NCBI GenBank assembly: GCA_964017155.1
Contig: OZ024857.1
Location: 42,426,716-42,490,715, forward strand
DNA: 64,000 nucleotides
Source of the DNA: Oasisia sp. SBJ-2009
Taxonomy: Eukaryota; Annelida; Polychaeta; Sabellida; Siboglinidae
Reading direction: 5' to 3'
The notes under the pieces are model-generated. The model searched no databases. It saw nothing but the letters and a program-made list of their open reading frames with translations, and had not been told where the DNA came from. Below, in pieces: positions 22,048 through 33,479 of the stretch. The position numbers were made by a program, and so were the translations under genes. Positions within the stretch are counted from its first letter, which is position 1; each line of letters opens with the position of its first letter.

Positions 22048-22205
22048 GTAGAGCGCAGTGGCTCAGGGGTAGAGCTTCGGACTCTCGACTACGAGAACCC
22101 GCGTTCGAATCCTGGCTGCTGTGTTAAAACCTTGGGCAAGTTTTTTCACTCTACATTGGTCCAGTTCACTCAGCTGAATAAATGAGTACCTGGCTATAGG
22201 ATACT
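22048..22205 (+). mobile_element. tRNA-derived SINE with L2/MIR-like tail
   Basis: Pol III box A TGGCTCAGGGG (22059-22069) and box B GTTCGAATCC (22103-22112) are at tRNA-like spacing. They are followed by CTTGGGCAAGTT and TCACTCAGCTGAATAAATG, a layout like the 3' part of MIR/L2-tailed SINEs. It interrupts the minus-strand gene precisely between VEMGSIL and the LQLFGKG segment. A relic with the same tail is at 35845-35945. Confidence 0.7.
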
Positions 22206-22935
22206 CCCCATTTCAACTGTTCGACCCGCGGTGACAACATTGAGTAATCGCTGCAGGAGCTTCCTGTCGGCTTTGACAGTCTTCTGTACATTATGTTTGT
22301 TAGACACGGTTGCTTTGTACAGAATGGCAAAGGTTTTCGAGCGATGCTTCTTAAGCACATCATGAAACCCCACAGTTTTCTCAATTAGGCGTTGCTTCAG
22401 GTTGGTGATAACGTGCAGTTTCCCCCGTTCTTTAGCTCTTAGGAGATCACTGACCACGTCAGTCGGGGCAGAATCTTTGGATGCCAAAGATACCAAGGGT
22501 ATGTCGCTAAGCAGTGGTTACTCTGAATACGTCCAAACGTGTAAGCTGTGTGATAAGCTTCTTCACGTCATCAGCATCACGCTTCATCTGGGAAGGAAGG
22601 CTGTCACTGCGGGTGAAAGTGGTCTCTTCCTCCTCGTCTTCCAGGTTGAAGAGGTATCGCGTGTCCTGGGAGATTCGTGAGCGTTCGGCCCAGGTGACAC
22701 AAAACTTGTCCCTAGTTTGGTCATTTCTTGTAATGCCTATGATGCCGTTCTGCATCTGGCATGTTTTGTTTATCCACTCAGTTGCCTGGTCAGCGGGAAC
22801 TTGGTTGAATCGTCTTTTGGTTCTCTTCACAGCGACGTTCCCCTGCATGAACTCTGCGTAGACCTCTGGTGCTGTCATTTCAAGCAGTTTCATATCCGCA
22901 AGATACGCAGGTCCCCATCGGGCATAGTTTAATCA
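22206..22935 (-). pseudogene. Same gene family, middle part, frameshifted
   Basis: From about 22935 (NYARWGPAYLADMK) the frame runs through VKRTKRRFNQVPADQATEW, ITRNDQTRDKFCVTWAERS, a DEEEETTF acidic patch and DVKKLITQLTRL to a stop at 22507. A one-base shift leads to 22496-22206 (LASKDSAP, KQRLIEKTVGFHDVLKK, ADRKLLQRLL), which ends at the SINE. The segments are in the family's normal order, so this is one gene broken by a frameshift, a stop and a SINE. Function unknown. Family copies are usually multicopy and probably mobile or transposon-borne, which the surrounding TIRs support. Confidence 0.65.
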
Positions 22936-23078
22936 GCACATTATAACACAGACGATACATCTGTAAATCATAAAATATGTGGTTGTGTGCAAAGATGGTC
23001 AAGTGGATGTAAAATAATGGAAAACAATATTTTGACTGAAGTTGGTTTTATGACCTTCAAAATGACCTTCATATTTTA

Positions 23079-23965
23079 TTTAATCCCAAATCATGCCAAG
23101 GAACGATGTTATGTATACTGACATACACACAATACGTGTTTGGTTTTGAAAACAGGATAACTTTGCAATAATGGGTATGCAAACAAATTTTACATACAAA
23201 AAACAACATTTCGAGATAATCACATTTTTGTGTTGAATTATCCTATACATCTCAGTGTAAATGCAACGTTTACCACCATATATCTCCGCCAATACTTGGT
23301 ATAACAGTAAAATCGTTACTGATTTGTAAAGACCTACTCACATAGAGTTCAAATCATCACGAAAATAAAAACCGACATTTTGACCCCAGTTGATTTTGTG
23401 ACCTTCAAAATGACCTTCATGTTCAAAATAATGGATGGTAACACCGCATACGGTTTTGTTATCTTACGAAGGATCAACGTAGCAAGAATTTGTTTGTGTT
23501 AATTTGAAAACTACCGATCGATAGAACATGGCATAGTTGGCCACTTGCGAAGCAGAGTTCTATTCTGCGGTTGTCACTTCACTTCTTAAACAATTTTCCC
23601 ATATATTGGCAAGTTTGATTTAATCCCAAATCATGCCAAGGAACGATGTTATGTATACTGACATACTCACAATACTTGTTTGGTTTTGAAAACAGGATAA
23701 CTTTGCAATAATGGATGTGCAAACAACTTTTACATATAAGAAAACAACATTTCGAGATAATCACATTTTTGTATTGCATTATCCTATACATCTCTGTGTA
23801 AATGCAAAGTTTAACACCTTATATCTCCGCCAATACCTGGTACAACCGTAAAATCTTTACTGATTTGTAAAGATCTACTCATATAGCGTTCAAATCATCA
23901 TGAAAATAAAAACCGACATTTTGACCCCAGTTGACTTTGTGACCTTCAAAATGACCTTTACATTC
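23079..23965 (+). repeat. 540-bp tandem duplication, about 1.65 copies
   Basis: 23079-23440 repeats at 23619-23965 (TTTAATCCCAAATCATGCC onwards) with a period of 540. Copies are separated by unit-specific sequence 23445-23618. The GACCTTCAAAATGACCTT border motif occurs three times (about 23051, 23400, 23941) and belongs to the right TIR. Confidence 0.85.
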
Positions 23966-24305
23966 AAAATTGAGCATGGCATCCACCCTAGTCGTTTTCC
24001 GCATACCATGGGTGACTCATCTAGCATGGATGCCCGCTATTATCAAACAATGCCGATGAAAATAATTCTAGAGCACTTTTCAATGTTTGGCTGGTCCACT
24101 AGAAGCATGAATAGTGAATGCGCAGTTCGATAGGAAACAATTAAGTCGTCACAGCGCTGCTTTATCGACCACTCTGCCTAAGTCGTAGGACGACTGCTGC
24201 ACTATAATATGATCATGTCCTGATTAATTGCCATTAGTAATAAATTATTCAAATAAGATTGCTATTACGCAAATGTTTCATTAAATGCTTGCGTTTTAGG
24301 CGTGC

Positions 24306-24450
24306 AAAAGTTATTCCTATTTTTAAAATGGCGATCCAGATAAAAACAATGATAGACCCATTTCAATGTTGTCAACAATTTCTAATGTGTTAGAGAAAAC
24401 AGTATATAATCAATTGTCTGCATATTTCAATGATCGTAATATATGTATAC
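24306..24450 (+). pseudogene. LINE reverse transcriptase fragment (finger region)
   Basis: After VIPIFK a one-base shift leads into NGDPDKNNDRPISMLSTISN, then LEKTVYNQLSAYF. This is the N-terminal RT motif 'K.GD....NYRPIS.LP..SK..EK.....L..YL'. A small dead fragment of a CR1/Jockey-like LINE. Confidence 0.65.
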
Positions 24451-25300
24451 TATGTTTATGTACTGCTTATGTGCAAATGTCTGCATAGATGCAGTACGTA
24501 CGGCACGCGTTGTCCTACATACTACAATTTACAACGACTTTTGAGGTTCGTATGATAGCGACTGTTAATGAGTTGCATTCCCTTATGTTATATTATTGCG
24601 TAGTAGCATTGTTTGTATAAGTATATATGTATAATTAGGTATTTATACGTGTTTGTATCTATGCATGTATATATACATATATACTCGTCTTTTTTTTTTT
24701 GTTCGATTGTATATTGGAGTCTAACATACACCTTATTTTTCTTGTTCTTGTGGTCCTTAAAGGGGAAGTGAAACACAATTGTAACATTCCATATACCTAA
24801 ATGTACACTATATAAGTATATATTAATGGTGGCAGAAGCACATTCACTTATCAGACAAACTGGAAAAAAAATATTTTTCAATGCCTAAATCGTCGTCATA
24901 GAACACTGCGTATCGCCATCTTCATTTCAAACCGAGTGGTTTGATTACCTCCTATCTAGCCCATGTAAAATTTTATTTTTTTCCGGTTTTCTTCATAATT
25001 AGACATTTCTACGCAAAAACTTAAATATGGTGCCTTATTGTACACGATATGTGTCCTATGTATCCACAAATAATATTTATTTGCATTCGAAATAAAAAGG
25101 TGAAATTAAATACCGTCGATTTTGAACCAATGAAACATTTTCATTTTTACGCTCTCTGTTTTGACAGCCTTCTAGGGGCGGGGCTTACGACCGGAAGGTC
25201 TATCGGGACTATTTCTTCTTTTGTTTACAAAGATATCGGAAGTGTTTTGCGTTAGACTTAGCCTTAGAAGAGGCGCTAGTTGTTAGTGGTTTTGGATAAA
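24451..25300. other. No gene recognised
   Basis: AT-rich DNA. A short GC-richer part at 25170-25290 could be the 5' flank of the fragment below. No splice or domain evidence. Confidence 0.4.
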
Positions 25301-25312
25301 TCACAATAGAAA

Positions 25313-25600
25313 ATGGATCCGACAGAGGAATCGTTTGTAGCACAAGTGAGAGAAGCATCTGTTGCACAAGTGACACACGTAAAGCCATTTTTGCTTCACC
25401 CAGCGTGCGAGCCGAGGTGCGAGATGGCGAGAGAAGATCGCCATGTGATGTGGCATGTTTATGGTCATCTTTGATTTTGGGATCAACGTGCTATAAAACA
25501 ATGTGAATGTTGCATGGTGTTTGTGTGGATACTGCGTCCCGATGTCGACGCACATCGTTGTATGTTGTCTGGAGATAGCTGACGACCGAGCTAGACCGTG
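25313..25600 (+). pseudogene. Possible P2X7-like intracellular-domain fragment
   Basis: An ATG at 25313 opens MDPTEESFVAQVREAS, which stops near 25480. A shifted frame then gives VAWCLCGYCVPMST..VVCCLEI (25509-25580). W-C-x-C-G-x-C-x-x-M-x-T followed by CC-x-E-I is the Cys core of the P2X7 intracellular-like domain, which occurs in multicopy invertebrate genes. Stops follow in frame, so this is at best a relic. The 155-aa minus-strand frame over the same bases is taken as a shadow. Confidence 0.35.
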
Positions 25601-25999
25601 CTGACAGATGCCTGCATGAACCATGACTGACAACGATCGAGTGGCACGACAGCTGTCAGTGACAATGTTGGGAGTATCGGTCTGTTGTCTAAGTGCGATT
25701 TGCGTGCAGACTCGTTCGTTCGACCAATAGCTACCCTCGGGGTGGTAGGTAAGTAATACGTAGTTCAACAGGTATCGAAATGTAATTTAGCACTTCAAAC
25801 CTAAACAAAACAATTATACTTGCATGGCCACACAATGTCAATGACATATGTATAATTTAAATAATAAAATCATTCTATCTTCGAATTCGTAACGTAAATC
25901 TAATACAAACTTTTTATTTCTGACAAGATGTTACATGATGTGTGCATCCTTTTAATATAATTAATTAATTTCCAATTTAAAATGCTAATACAATTTGTT

Positions 26000-27084
26000 T
26001 AATTTATGTAAATAATGTTATTTACATATGCATGCTGCCATGCAATTTATAATAGTCTGAATAATAAATAGATGTGTAATAAGGACATTGTGCAATTCAC
26101 ATGGGAATATTGAAGTGGAGTTTTAATGTATTGTGTACTATGTATTACATAACACATTGTGTACCCAACCATGACATTAATAGTGTGTACCCAACCATGA
26201 CATCTTACATTTCATACCCTCCTTCCCAACGGTTGTCCTATCTCCAGTTTAACAACATTACTCCTTATACAGCTTAATTTGTTCACATTCGGCCTAAGAA
26301 CCAATCAGCGTCTCTACCTTAATCTGGGGTAAAGCCTCCCTGGCGGTTACACCAGCAGCCCATTAATTCCCCAGGCGGAGTTGAGGGTGCTGCCACCTCA
26401 CGGAGTCTGGGTAACCGAGGCTAGTGGCACCGTATCGGAAGCGCTCTCAGAAGTTAACGCTAACACTTCAGCCAGGTCGAGATGGAATAGAGTAGTACAC
26501 CCCCTGAAGTCGGCGGCGGAACTGACCATCTGTCGGACTGACCCGGCAGTCAGACACTACGTTCCACACTGCGGTGAAATGAGGAAATGTCAGCGGAACA
26601 ATGCAAGCAGAAACACTGGCTACAAAACACGTCAAACACAATCCGCAGAAACGACGTGAAGCGTCAGCGCAATGATCATGCACACTGTGCGTCAAAACCT
26701 CGAGATAACGCTTCAGCGAGATGAGACAGGCTGGCGTCAGACACGACAGTGTAAACACGTTTCGCGCTGTCCGTCTGCCGACGCACGTATGTATGCTCAC
26801 ATATTTAATATTATTATATTTTAATAGTATATAATATCATGGATGTTGTTAATGTAGCTTCACAAAAAGTCCTGCCAGCAATATACCATGATTTGATTTC
26901 ATCGAAGTTGAGTTAACATCACAATCACACATTTTGGACGCGTTTTAGGACAAAATGTCAAATAACCACGCAGCTCTCTTATTCAGTGAAGCAGGAGAAT
27001 ATATTCAACGTCGACCTTTGCGAACACGATTCGTTGTTTGATGGATGAACATAGAAGTAAACAAGAAAATCATTTAAGTAGCGA
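26000..27084. other. No gene recognised
   Basis: Contains a small direct repeat (GTGTACCCAACCATGACAT at about 26158 and 26185) and a GC-rich block at 26340-26790 with open frames on both strands but no recognisable domain. Confidence 0.4.
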
Positions 27085-27099
27085 CCCAGCGGGCACACG

Positions 27100-28700
27100 A
27101 CGTCGGATCGACGTAGAAAATTGGTTGTATTTACGTCGCGACGTCGGCCAACGTATATACAACGTCTTTACAACGTCGGATTGCCGACGTCGTAATGACG
27201 TCGAAACGTGATGTCGTTACGACGTTGATATGACGTCAACAACCAAATCCGACATCTTTACAACGTCGGTTCATCGACGTTGTTTGAACGTCGAAACACG
27301 ACGTCTTTGATATGATGTCTACAACCAAATCAGACGTCTTTACAACGTCGGGTTATCGGCGTTGTGTAGACGTCGAAACCCGACGTCGTCACGTCGTTGA
27401 TATGACGTCGACAACCAATTCCGACGTCTTTACTACGTCGGGTCATCGACGTTGTTTGAACGTCGAAACACGACGTCTTTGATATGATGTCTACAACCAA
27501 ATCAGATGTCTTTACAACGTCGGGTTATCGGCGTTGTGTAGACGTCGAAACCCGACGTCGTCACGTCGTTGATATGACGTCGACAACCAATTCCGACGTC
27601 TTTACTACGTCGGGTCATCGACGTCGTTTGAACGTCGAAACACGACGTCTTTGATATGATGTCTACAACCAAATGAGACGTCTATATAACGTCGGGTTAT
27701 CGACGTTGTATAGACGTCGAAACCAGACGTCGTCACGTCGTTGATATGACGTCGACAACAAATTCCGACGTCTTTACTACGTCGGGTCATCGACGTTGTT
27801 TGAACGTCGAAAAACGACGTCTTTGGTATGATGTCTACAACCAAATCAAACGTCTATATAACGTCGGGTTATCGACGTTGTATAGACGTCGAAACCCGAC
27901 GTCGTCACGTCGTTGATATGACGTCGACAACCAATTCCGACGTCTTTACTACGTCGGGTCATCGACGTTGTTTTAACGTCGAAAAACGACGTCTTTGATA
28001 TGATGTCTACAACCAAATCAGACGTATATATAACGTCGGGTTATCGACGTTGTATAGACGTCGAAACCCGACGTCGTCACGTCGTTGATATGACGTCGAC
28101 AACCAATTCCGACGTCTTTACTACGTCGGGTCATCGACGTTGTTTGAACGTCGAAACACGACGTCTTTAATATGATGTCTACAACCAAATCAGACGTCTA
28201 TATAATGTCGGGTTATCGACGTTGTATAGACGTCGAAACCCGACGTCGTCACGTCGTTGATATGACGTGGACAACCAATTACGACGTCTTTACTACGTCG
28301 GGTAATCGACGTTGCATAGACGTCGAAACCCGACGTCGTCACGTCGTTGATATGACGTCGACAACCAAACCCGCTGTCTTTACAATGTCGGGTTATCGAC
28401 GTTGCATAGACGTCGAAACACGATGTTGTCACGACGTTGATATGACGTCGACAACCAACACCGACGTCTTTACAATGTCGGTTCATCGATGTTGTATAGA
28501 CGTCAAAACGCGACGTCGTCGTGACGTTGAAGTGACGTCGACACCCAAATCCGACGTCTTTATAACGTCGGGTCATCGACGTTGCATAGATGCAGAAAGT
28601 CGACGTCGTCAAAACGTTGGTATGACGTCGACAACCACATCATACGTCTTGACAACGTTGGGTTATTGACGTTAGCATTACGACGCCTTGTCATCGACGT
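27100..28700. repeat. Left subterminal array, ~172-bp higher-order ACGTCG repeat
   Basis: Each ~172-bp unit has two half-units of about 86 bp (one with ACAACCAATTCCGACGTC, one with ACAACCAAATCAGACGTC). Each is dense in GACGTC/CGACGTCG palindromes. The period was read from ACAACCAATT at about 27411, 27583, 27755, 27927 and 28099. Units become irregular after 28250. Confidence 0.85.
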
Positions 28701-29531
28701 TGTATAGACGGTATAGGTATAAATATTATCAATAATAAATAGCTTAGTATATGTTAAAAAATTCGTGCGCATATGTATCGACTGACTCGAGTGTAATTTT
28801 GTTTAATTAGTTTTTGTTATTGTCTATATTATGTTTAGCCACAGTCAGTTTACAGTGTTGTACCTAATCTGTGGGGCTAAGCAAAACAACAATTATTGTT
28901 AGTAACAATAACATTCCTATAGTTTCTACATCCTTGACATTACTGGGGACAGGCAAGAATCGTCACTACAACACAGGGCCTTCTTTCATTTTTGGGTGGA
29001 AAACCAATTCAAATAAATATGTTTTAATGGTTTTTTTCAGATGACTGAATTGTAATACCATATAGTAGTATTACGCCGCTACAAAGCTCCTTTGCCACTA
29101 TTCAGCTTCGTGTTAGGAAGGGTCCAGGGGAACCAGAGATATGCAGCAGGTTTAACAAATACGTTGTTTGTTGATTAGACAGAATTTAACACGGTATGTA
29201 ATAGTAGCCATTTTAAACTTGATTCGATATACAGCTGGCGTATATGCAGCTATGCACGTCTGCACAATGTTGTATCTTCGATGTTGTAAGGACGTCTGGA
29301 TTTAATGCTGTTAGGAAGTTGATATCACCGACAAACAAATCCGACGTCGACGTTGTAAAGAGATCGAAACGCGAAATCATCAAAACGTTTAAATCGCGTC
29401 GACAACCAAGTATTACGTTTTGACAAATAATTATAGGTTCATTAGCGTTACAAGGACGTCGAAATTTGCTGTTATCAAATACAAATGTTCATATATTCGA
29501 TACGGCATGAACGGGGTTAGAAGTACTGATA
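28701..29531. other. Element interior, no exon recognised
   Basis: AT-rich, with isolated ACGTCG-like relics near 29290-29470. An upstream exon of the DUF4806-like gene may lie here but I cannot support one. Confidence 0.35.
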
Positions 29532-29957
<426 letters not shown>

Positions 29958-29982
29958 CATACATACTGACTGCTGAGACTAG

Positions 29983-30134
29983 GCATATTACCAAATTATT
30001 TCACAACACCAAAATGCTGACTTAATGCAATACCAGCATGCCATGCGAGTGGCGAGACATACTGAAGCGTTGAACTTGCATACGGAGGAAGTCAGATCAC
30101 AAAGAACTTCCAAGTTATCGAGAAATATCTGCTG
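29983..30134 (+). CDS. DUF4806-like element gene, upstream exon
   Basis: Acceptor GACTAG and strong donor CTG|GTAAGT. 50 open codons: AYYQIISQHQNADLMQYQ ..., then RHTEALNLHTEEVRSQRTSK. A polar, charged linker of this kind commonly precedes DUF4806 in related proteins (from memory). It ends in phase 2, but the next recognised exon starts in phase 0, so at least one exon between 30135 and 31472 is missing from my model. Confidence 0.45.
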
Positions 30135-31472
30135 GTAAGTAAACCATCCGTTTTAATAAGTTCACTATTTTGTTTACTCATGTGCTTAGAACAGTCATAA
30201 TTGAAACACACTCTCTGTCATAATTATATTTTGCGTACTTTAGACGGTATTAAGCTGAACAGATATGTGTGTGGTGGTTTGTGGTGTGGTAAGCTTTGTT
30301 TCGTTCAGTCCTCGAAATCTTTAATTGTCAATCGTCGTTTTACTCATACTTCATCCACATGTTCAGTTAAGTACGGCAGTTAGTGTCATGTTGGCAACTT
30401 ACAAGCTTTTCTTTATGCAACAGTGCGATATAACACAATTTATAAAATAAATTGCAACACCGCATTGCAAAATATCGCAAGAGCACGTGGTTTGTGCATC
30501 GATCGAATCCAAAAAGACATCGGTTTTGTACGTAATAACTACATGCGTTGTCATAAATGATGTGATACCTCATATAGTTAATTATACTGCTATCCTGATC
30601 AGCCGTATTTAAGTTACCAAATATTAGCGTAGTTTTGACGCAAATGTTACAAGTGTAATTCCACAGGCAAAACCTATGTACAAGTGACCTAGTTACAGAC
30701 GTGGGCTAAGCACTGGTTCTGCGCGCAGTGCACACGGAGCGGTGTGCCAATGAGGTCAAGCTCCCTCTCAAACAAAGGCTTAAAGTTAATTGCAGGCTTG
30801 TGCAAACAAATCTGTTCCCCCGCTAACGCCAACAAGATAAGGTCTGACTGGTCATGCTGGTATCCCGCTGGCCTGGCTTCGAATTTAGCCTCAGTTAGCA
30901 GACTATTCTCTCTGTTAGACGAATCTGTTTGGAGCCTGCCTCATCTGACATTTTGAAATATGCTTTTCTCAGCTAATAAATTGGTAAATTTGTAGTGTAG
31001 GATTTTTCTATAATACAGGTCACTAATTTTGTACATTTGTGTTTAATTTCATTCAGAACTATTTTCATAATTCATTTGTTTAAAGAGTAATCATTATATT
31101 TCAGATTCAGTCCCTTAAATCTGAACTACACGTTGTTTCTTTTTTTATTGTTTTACTTTGTACAAAAATGATAGTGTTTATTCTGCTGAAGGTGCGTCAT
31201 TTGGGTGGTGCTGTCAAAGGTTTTGTCAATGAATGAATTTACTTGACTTCAATTTATTGACACTTGAAAAGAACAATTGACTGAGTAGCAATATGATTAA
31301 AGATAAAATATGATAGGAATTGCTAACATCTTCAATGCCGCAATAGTGGCCTGCCGTATTCACTTGTCACACACTGTACATATGTAAAGGGCCTGTAATT
31401 CTGAAATGGATTAATTGGTTTTCCTGACGATACACTGCATATCAGTATTGATCATTACATTAAATGTTTCAG

Positions 31473-31543
31473 ATTGTGAAACTATCAAAGATTGGTGGTA
31501 TGAACATCAGGGAAGCGGATGCCACGCGGAGAGTCATGCAAAG
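31473..31543 (+). CDS. DUF4806-like element gene, domain exon 1
   Basis: Acceptor TGTTTCAG, donor AAAG|GTATAC. Codes IVKLSKIGGMNIREADATRR then VMQ. 'L..IGG.....AT+R++.+' is the first half of DUF4806. Ends in phase 2; the codon AG|A is completed by the exon at 32573. Confidence 0.65.
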
Positions 31544-31801
31544 GTATACATTAGTGAGCATAATTATATTAGTGAACCATATGTATGTGTTTCTTGATCT
31601 TCTTCTTCTCATTGTAAGCTCAGCACTCTGTAATAGCCACGTATGTACGTGGCTAGAGTATTGTCGAGCTTGGTCGGTTGCAAGTAGTGGGTGGTGTTGC
31701 GCGGTGGGGGGGGGGGGGGATAATAAGACATAAATATGTACTTATGTAGGCATTGAGTGCAAAAGCCTTCTAAATGAATTAAGTGATTGTTTGCTAACTA
31801 A

Positions 31802-32219
31802 TTATTGTGTGCATTTGTTCCATGATTTGATGGTGCTCGGAAAGAAGGAGTGTTTGTAGGCTTTGATGCGGGTGAATGGTTGAAGGTAGCGGTGTGTGTT
31901 ACCTCTGGTGCGTGTAGGAGCGGCTGTGAGTGCGGATGTTGTTACGTCCATTAAGTTGTTTGTAATGCGATACAACATTACAAGCTTGGCTTCCGCCCGC
32001 CTGCTCGCAAGGGACACCCAGTTCAAGCTTCCGAGCATGGTGGTCACACTGCTGCGTCAACGGTAGTCGCTCTTCAGGAAGCGTGCAGCCTGTCACTGCA
32101 CGTTCTCCATCGATTTGATATTTTTCTCTGTGGACGGGTCCCATACCGTCGAGGCATACTCCACGATTGGCTTGACAAACGTTTGATAGCATTGCGTTGC
32201 TGTCTTTAAAATGTATCAT
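31802..32219 (-). pseudogene. LINE RT 3' fragment nested in DUF4806 intron
   Basis: Minus strand: TFVKPIVEYASTVWDP, then ARFLKSDYR, SLNWVSLASRRAEAKLVMLY and HSFFPSTIKSWN. This is the classic C-terminal RT order of CR1/Jockey-type LINEs ('P.LEYAS.VWDP ... LGW..L..RR...R....Y.I ... Y..SF.P..I..WN'). Two in-frame stops show it is dead. It lies wholly inside the intron 31544-32572 of the host element, so it inserted later. Confidence 0.8.
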
Positions 32220-32572
32220 TTAATACTATACAGTTGTACTAGTTACATGATTATTTTGCTGATAGCTACGTTAACACAGCAATGTTGGTGCCAGACTGGA
32301 GATGTTATACTGATAGTTGTTACTGTAATATAATTTAATAAATTGTTTCTTTTGAATCGATAACATTTCTTTTTACAAATAATATGAATAGATCATTGAT
32401 TAGTAGACAACATTCAATATTCAAGCACCAGGGAAATATCAGTGGACATATAAGTTGTAACTGTTCAATAAAACAATGTTAGCTAAGTCAAATACTAACT
32501 GTTGAAATGAGATACGTCTACCGTTGATGTTGAAACCTAAATCACTATTTGTTTCTTTTCATGATCTGGCAG

Positions 32573-32667
32573 ACTTCTCACGAATGACGCTATGTCATTG
32601 ATGAACACGAATTGTCATCATGGCAAGACTCCATTCGCGGGTACAGAGATGCTGAAAGTAGTAAAAG
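32573..32667 (+). CDS. DUF4806-like element gene, domain exon 2
   Basis: Acceptor CTGGCAG, donor AAAAG|GTAATT. Reads (R)LLTNDAMSLMNTN then HHGKTPFAGTEMLKVVK. 'LLTN..A......G..GK.PF..T.+..V+' matches the DUF4806 core. Starts by finishing the phase-2 codon and ends in phase 1. Both junctions match their neighbours. Confidence 0.7.
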
Positions 32668-33041
32668 GTAATTTCATTTTTCCTTGCTAATGAAAGTATT
32701 ATTTTTCACTCCACTGAACGAAAATGTGTGGAACATTACAATTGCGTCTTAAGAAGAAAGTCAAAGCAATTAATGCAAGAAGATGTCCATGTTATGGGTC
32801 CAATAAACGTGATTTAAGGAAAATGTGGAATGAGGAGTAGAGATAATTTGCCTGAATTAATGGAACATGCAGAATGGTGAATCAAAGCATAATTTATTAA
32901 TTTCTAGTCTATCCAAATTACGTTTTCCACAAAAACCACATTGGTTCATTATAACTGGATAAAGTATAATCTGCCTATATTTAAAGGGTGCTAATTTCAA
33001 ATGTACGGTGTTTCAGTCATGTGATGAATATCATGTTTCAG

Positions 33042-33292
33042 CGAGTGTCCTGAAAAAGTCATGGCGGACGGAGACGGAGATCACGGCAGCTGTCTCTGGA
33101 TGCCTGAAGTACGCAGCAGACCGAACTGGAGGAAGTGGCCGAAAGGCACGAAAGTTGAGAGAACGCAGTCTTGTAGTGGCGTTAGTAGTGTATATAAGTG
33201 AAATAAAACGATGTGACTTGTACCACGACATAATGCATATCTGTTTTAGTTATATAGATATACTGACAATATTAAGAGGAGACACCACTTGA
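33042..33292 (+). CDS. DUF4806-like element gene, last exon
   Basis: Acceptor GTTTCAG; the phase-1 junction completes GCG. Reads (A)SVLKKSWRTETEITAAVS, then LKYAADRTGGSGRKARK, the DUF4806 C-terminal part ('T..EI...+..+LK.A.DR.GG'). The frame stays open to a stop at 33290-33292; the last 35 residues (after about RERS) look less conserved. DUF4806 has no known biochemical activity. Genes with it are often multicopy and transposon-associated, which agrees with the setting here. Confidence 0.65.
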
Positions 33293-33479
33293 TAAGTTTA
33301 ATTTATTTTTACAGTAAAATGTTACCACCCATATTTTTTAACGAAATAACAGTAATAAATATTAACACTTGTCTTTAGAGTTCATAAGTGTACGTTTTAT
33401 TCCCCAAGCAGTATATTGTCAACATTTGGGAGTGGTGTATCCGGGGGCCCCTTCAGTTCATTGCAATCCCCAAAATCGG

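Larger units (their letters stand above)
21215..24101 (-). mobile_element. 2.9-kb TIR-bounded unit carrying the Cys-rich-tail gene
   Basis: Sequence 21215-21385 and the reverse complement of 23930-24101 share a series of blocks in order: TAGTGGACCAGCCAA(T/A), TTCATCGGCATT, GGATGCCACCCTAG, and AAGGTCATTTT. They form imperfect TIRs of about 170 bp. The broken gene lies between them on the minus strand, and part of the right TIR has been drawn into a 540-bp tandem duplication. No clear target duplication is seen at the edges. This may be a transposon or a non-autonomous unit that captured the gene. Confidence 0.55.

Noticed and set aside
22048..22205. A tRNA gene
   Set aside because: A and B boxes are present, but no cloverleaf acceptor stem can be paired and a LINE-like tail follows, so it is a SINE.
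25301..25768. 155-aa minus-strand ORF
   Set aside because: No recognisable domain; the plus strand carries a more convincing Cys-core relic, so this is taken as a shadow.
26381..26800. Overlapping 92- and 110-aa ORFs in a GC-rich block
   Set aside because: Open on both strands because of composition; no domain, splice sites or poly(A) signal.
27085..28700. CRISPR-like array
   Set aside because: No constant repeat with variable spacers; this is contiguous higher-order tandem DNA in a eukaryotic element.
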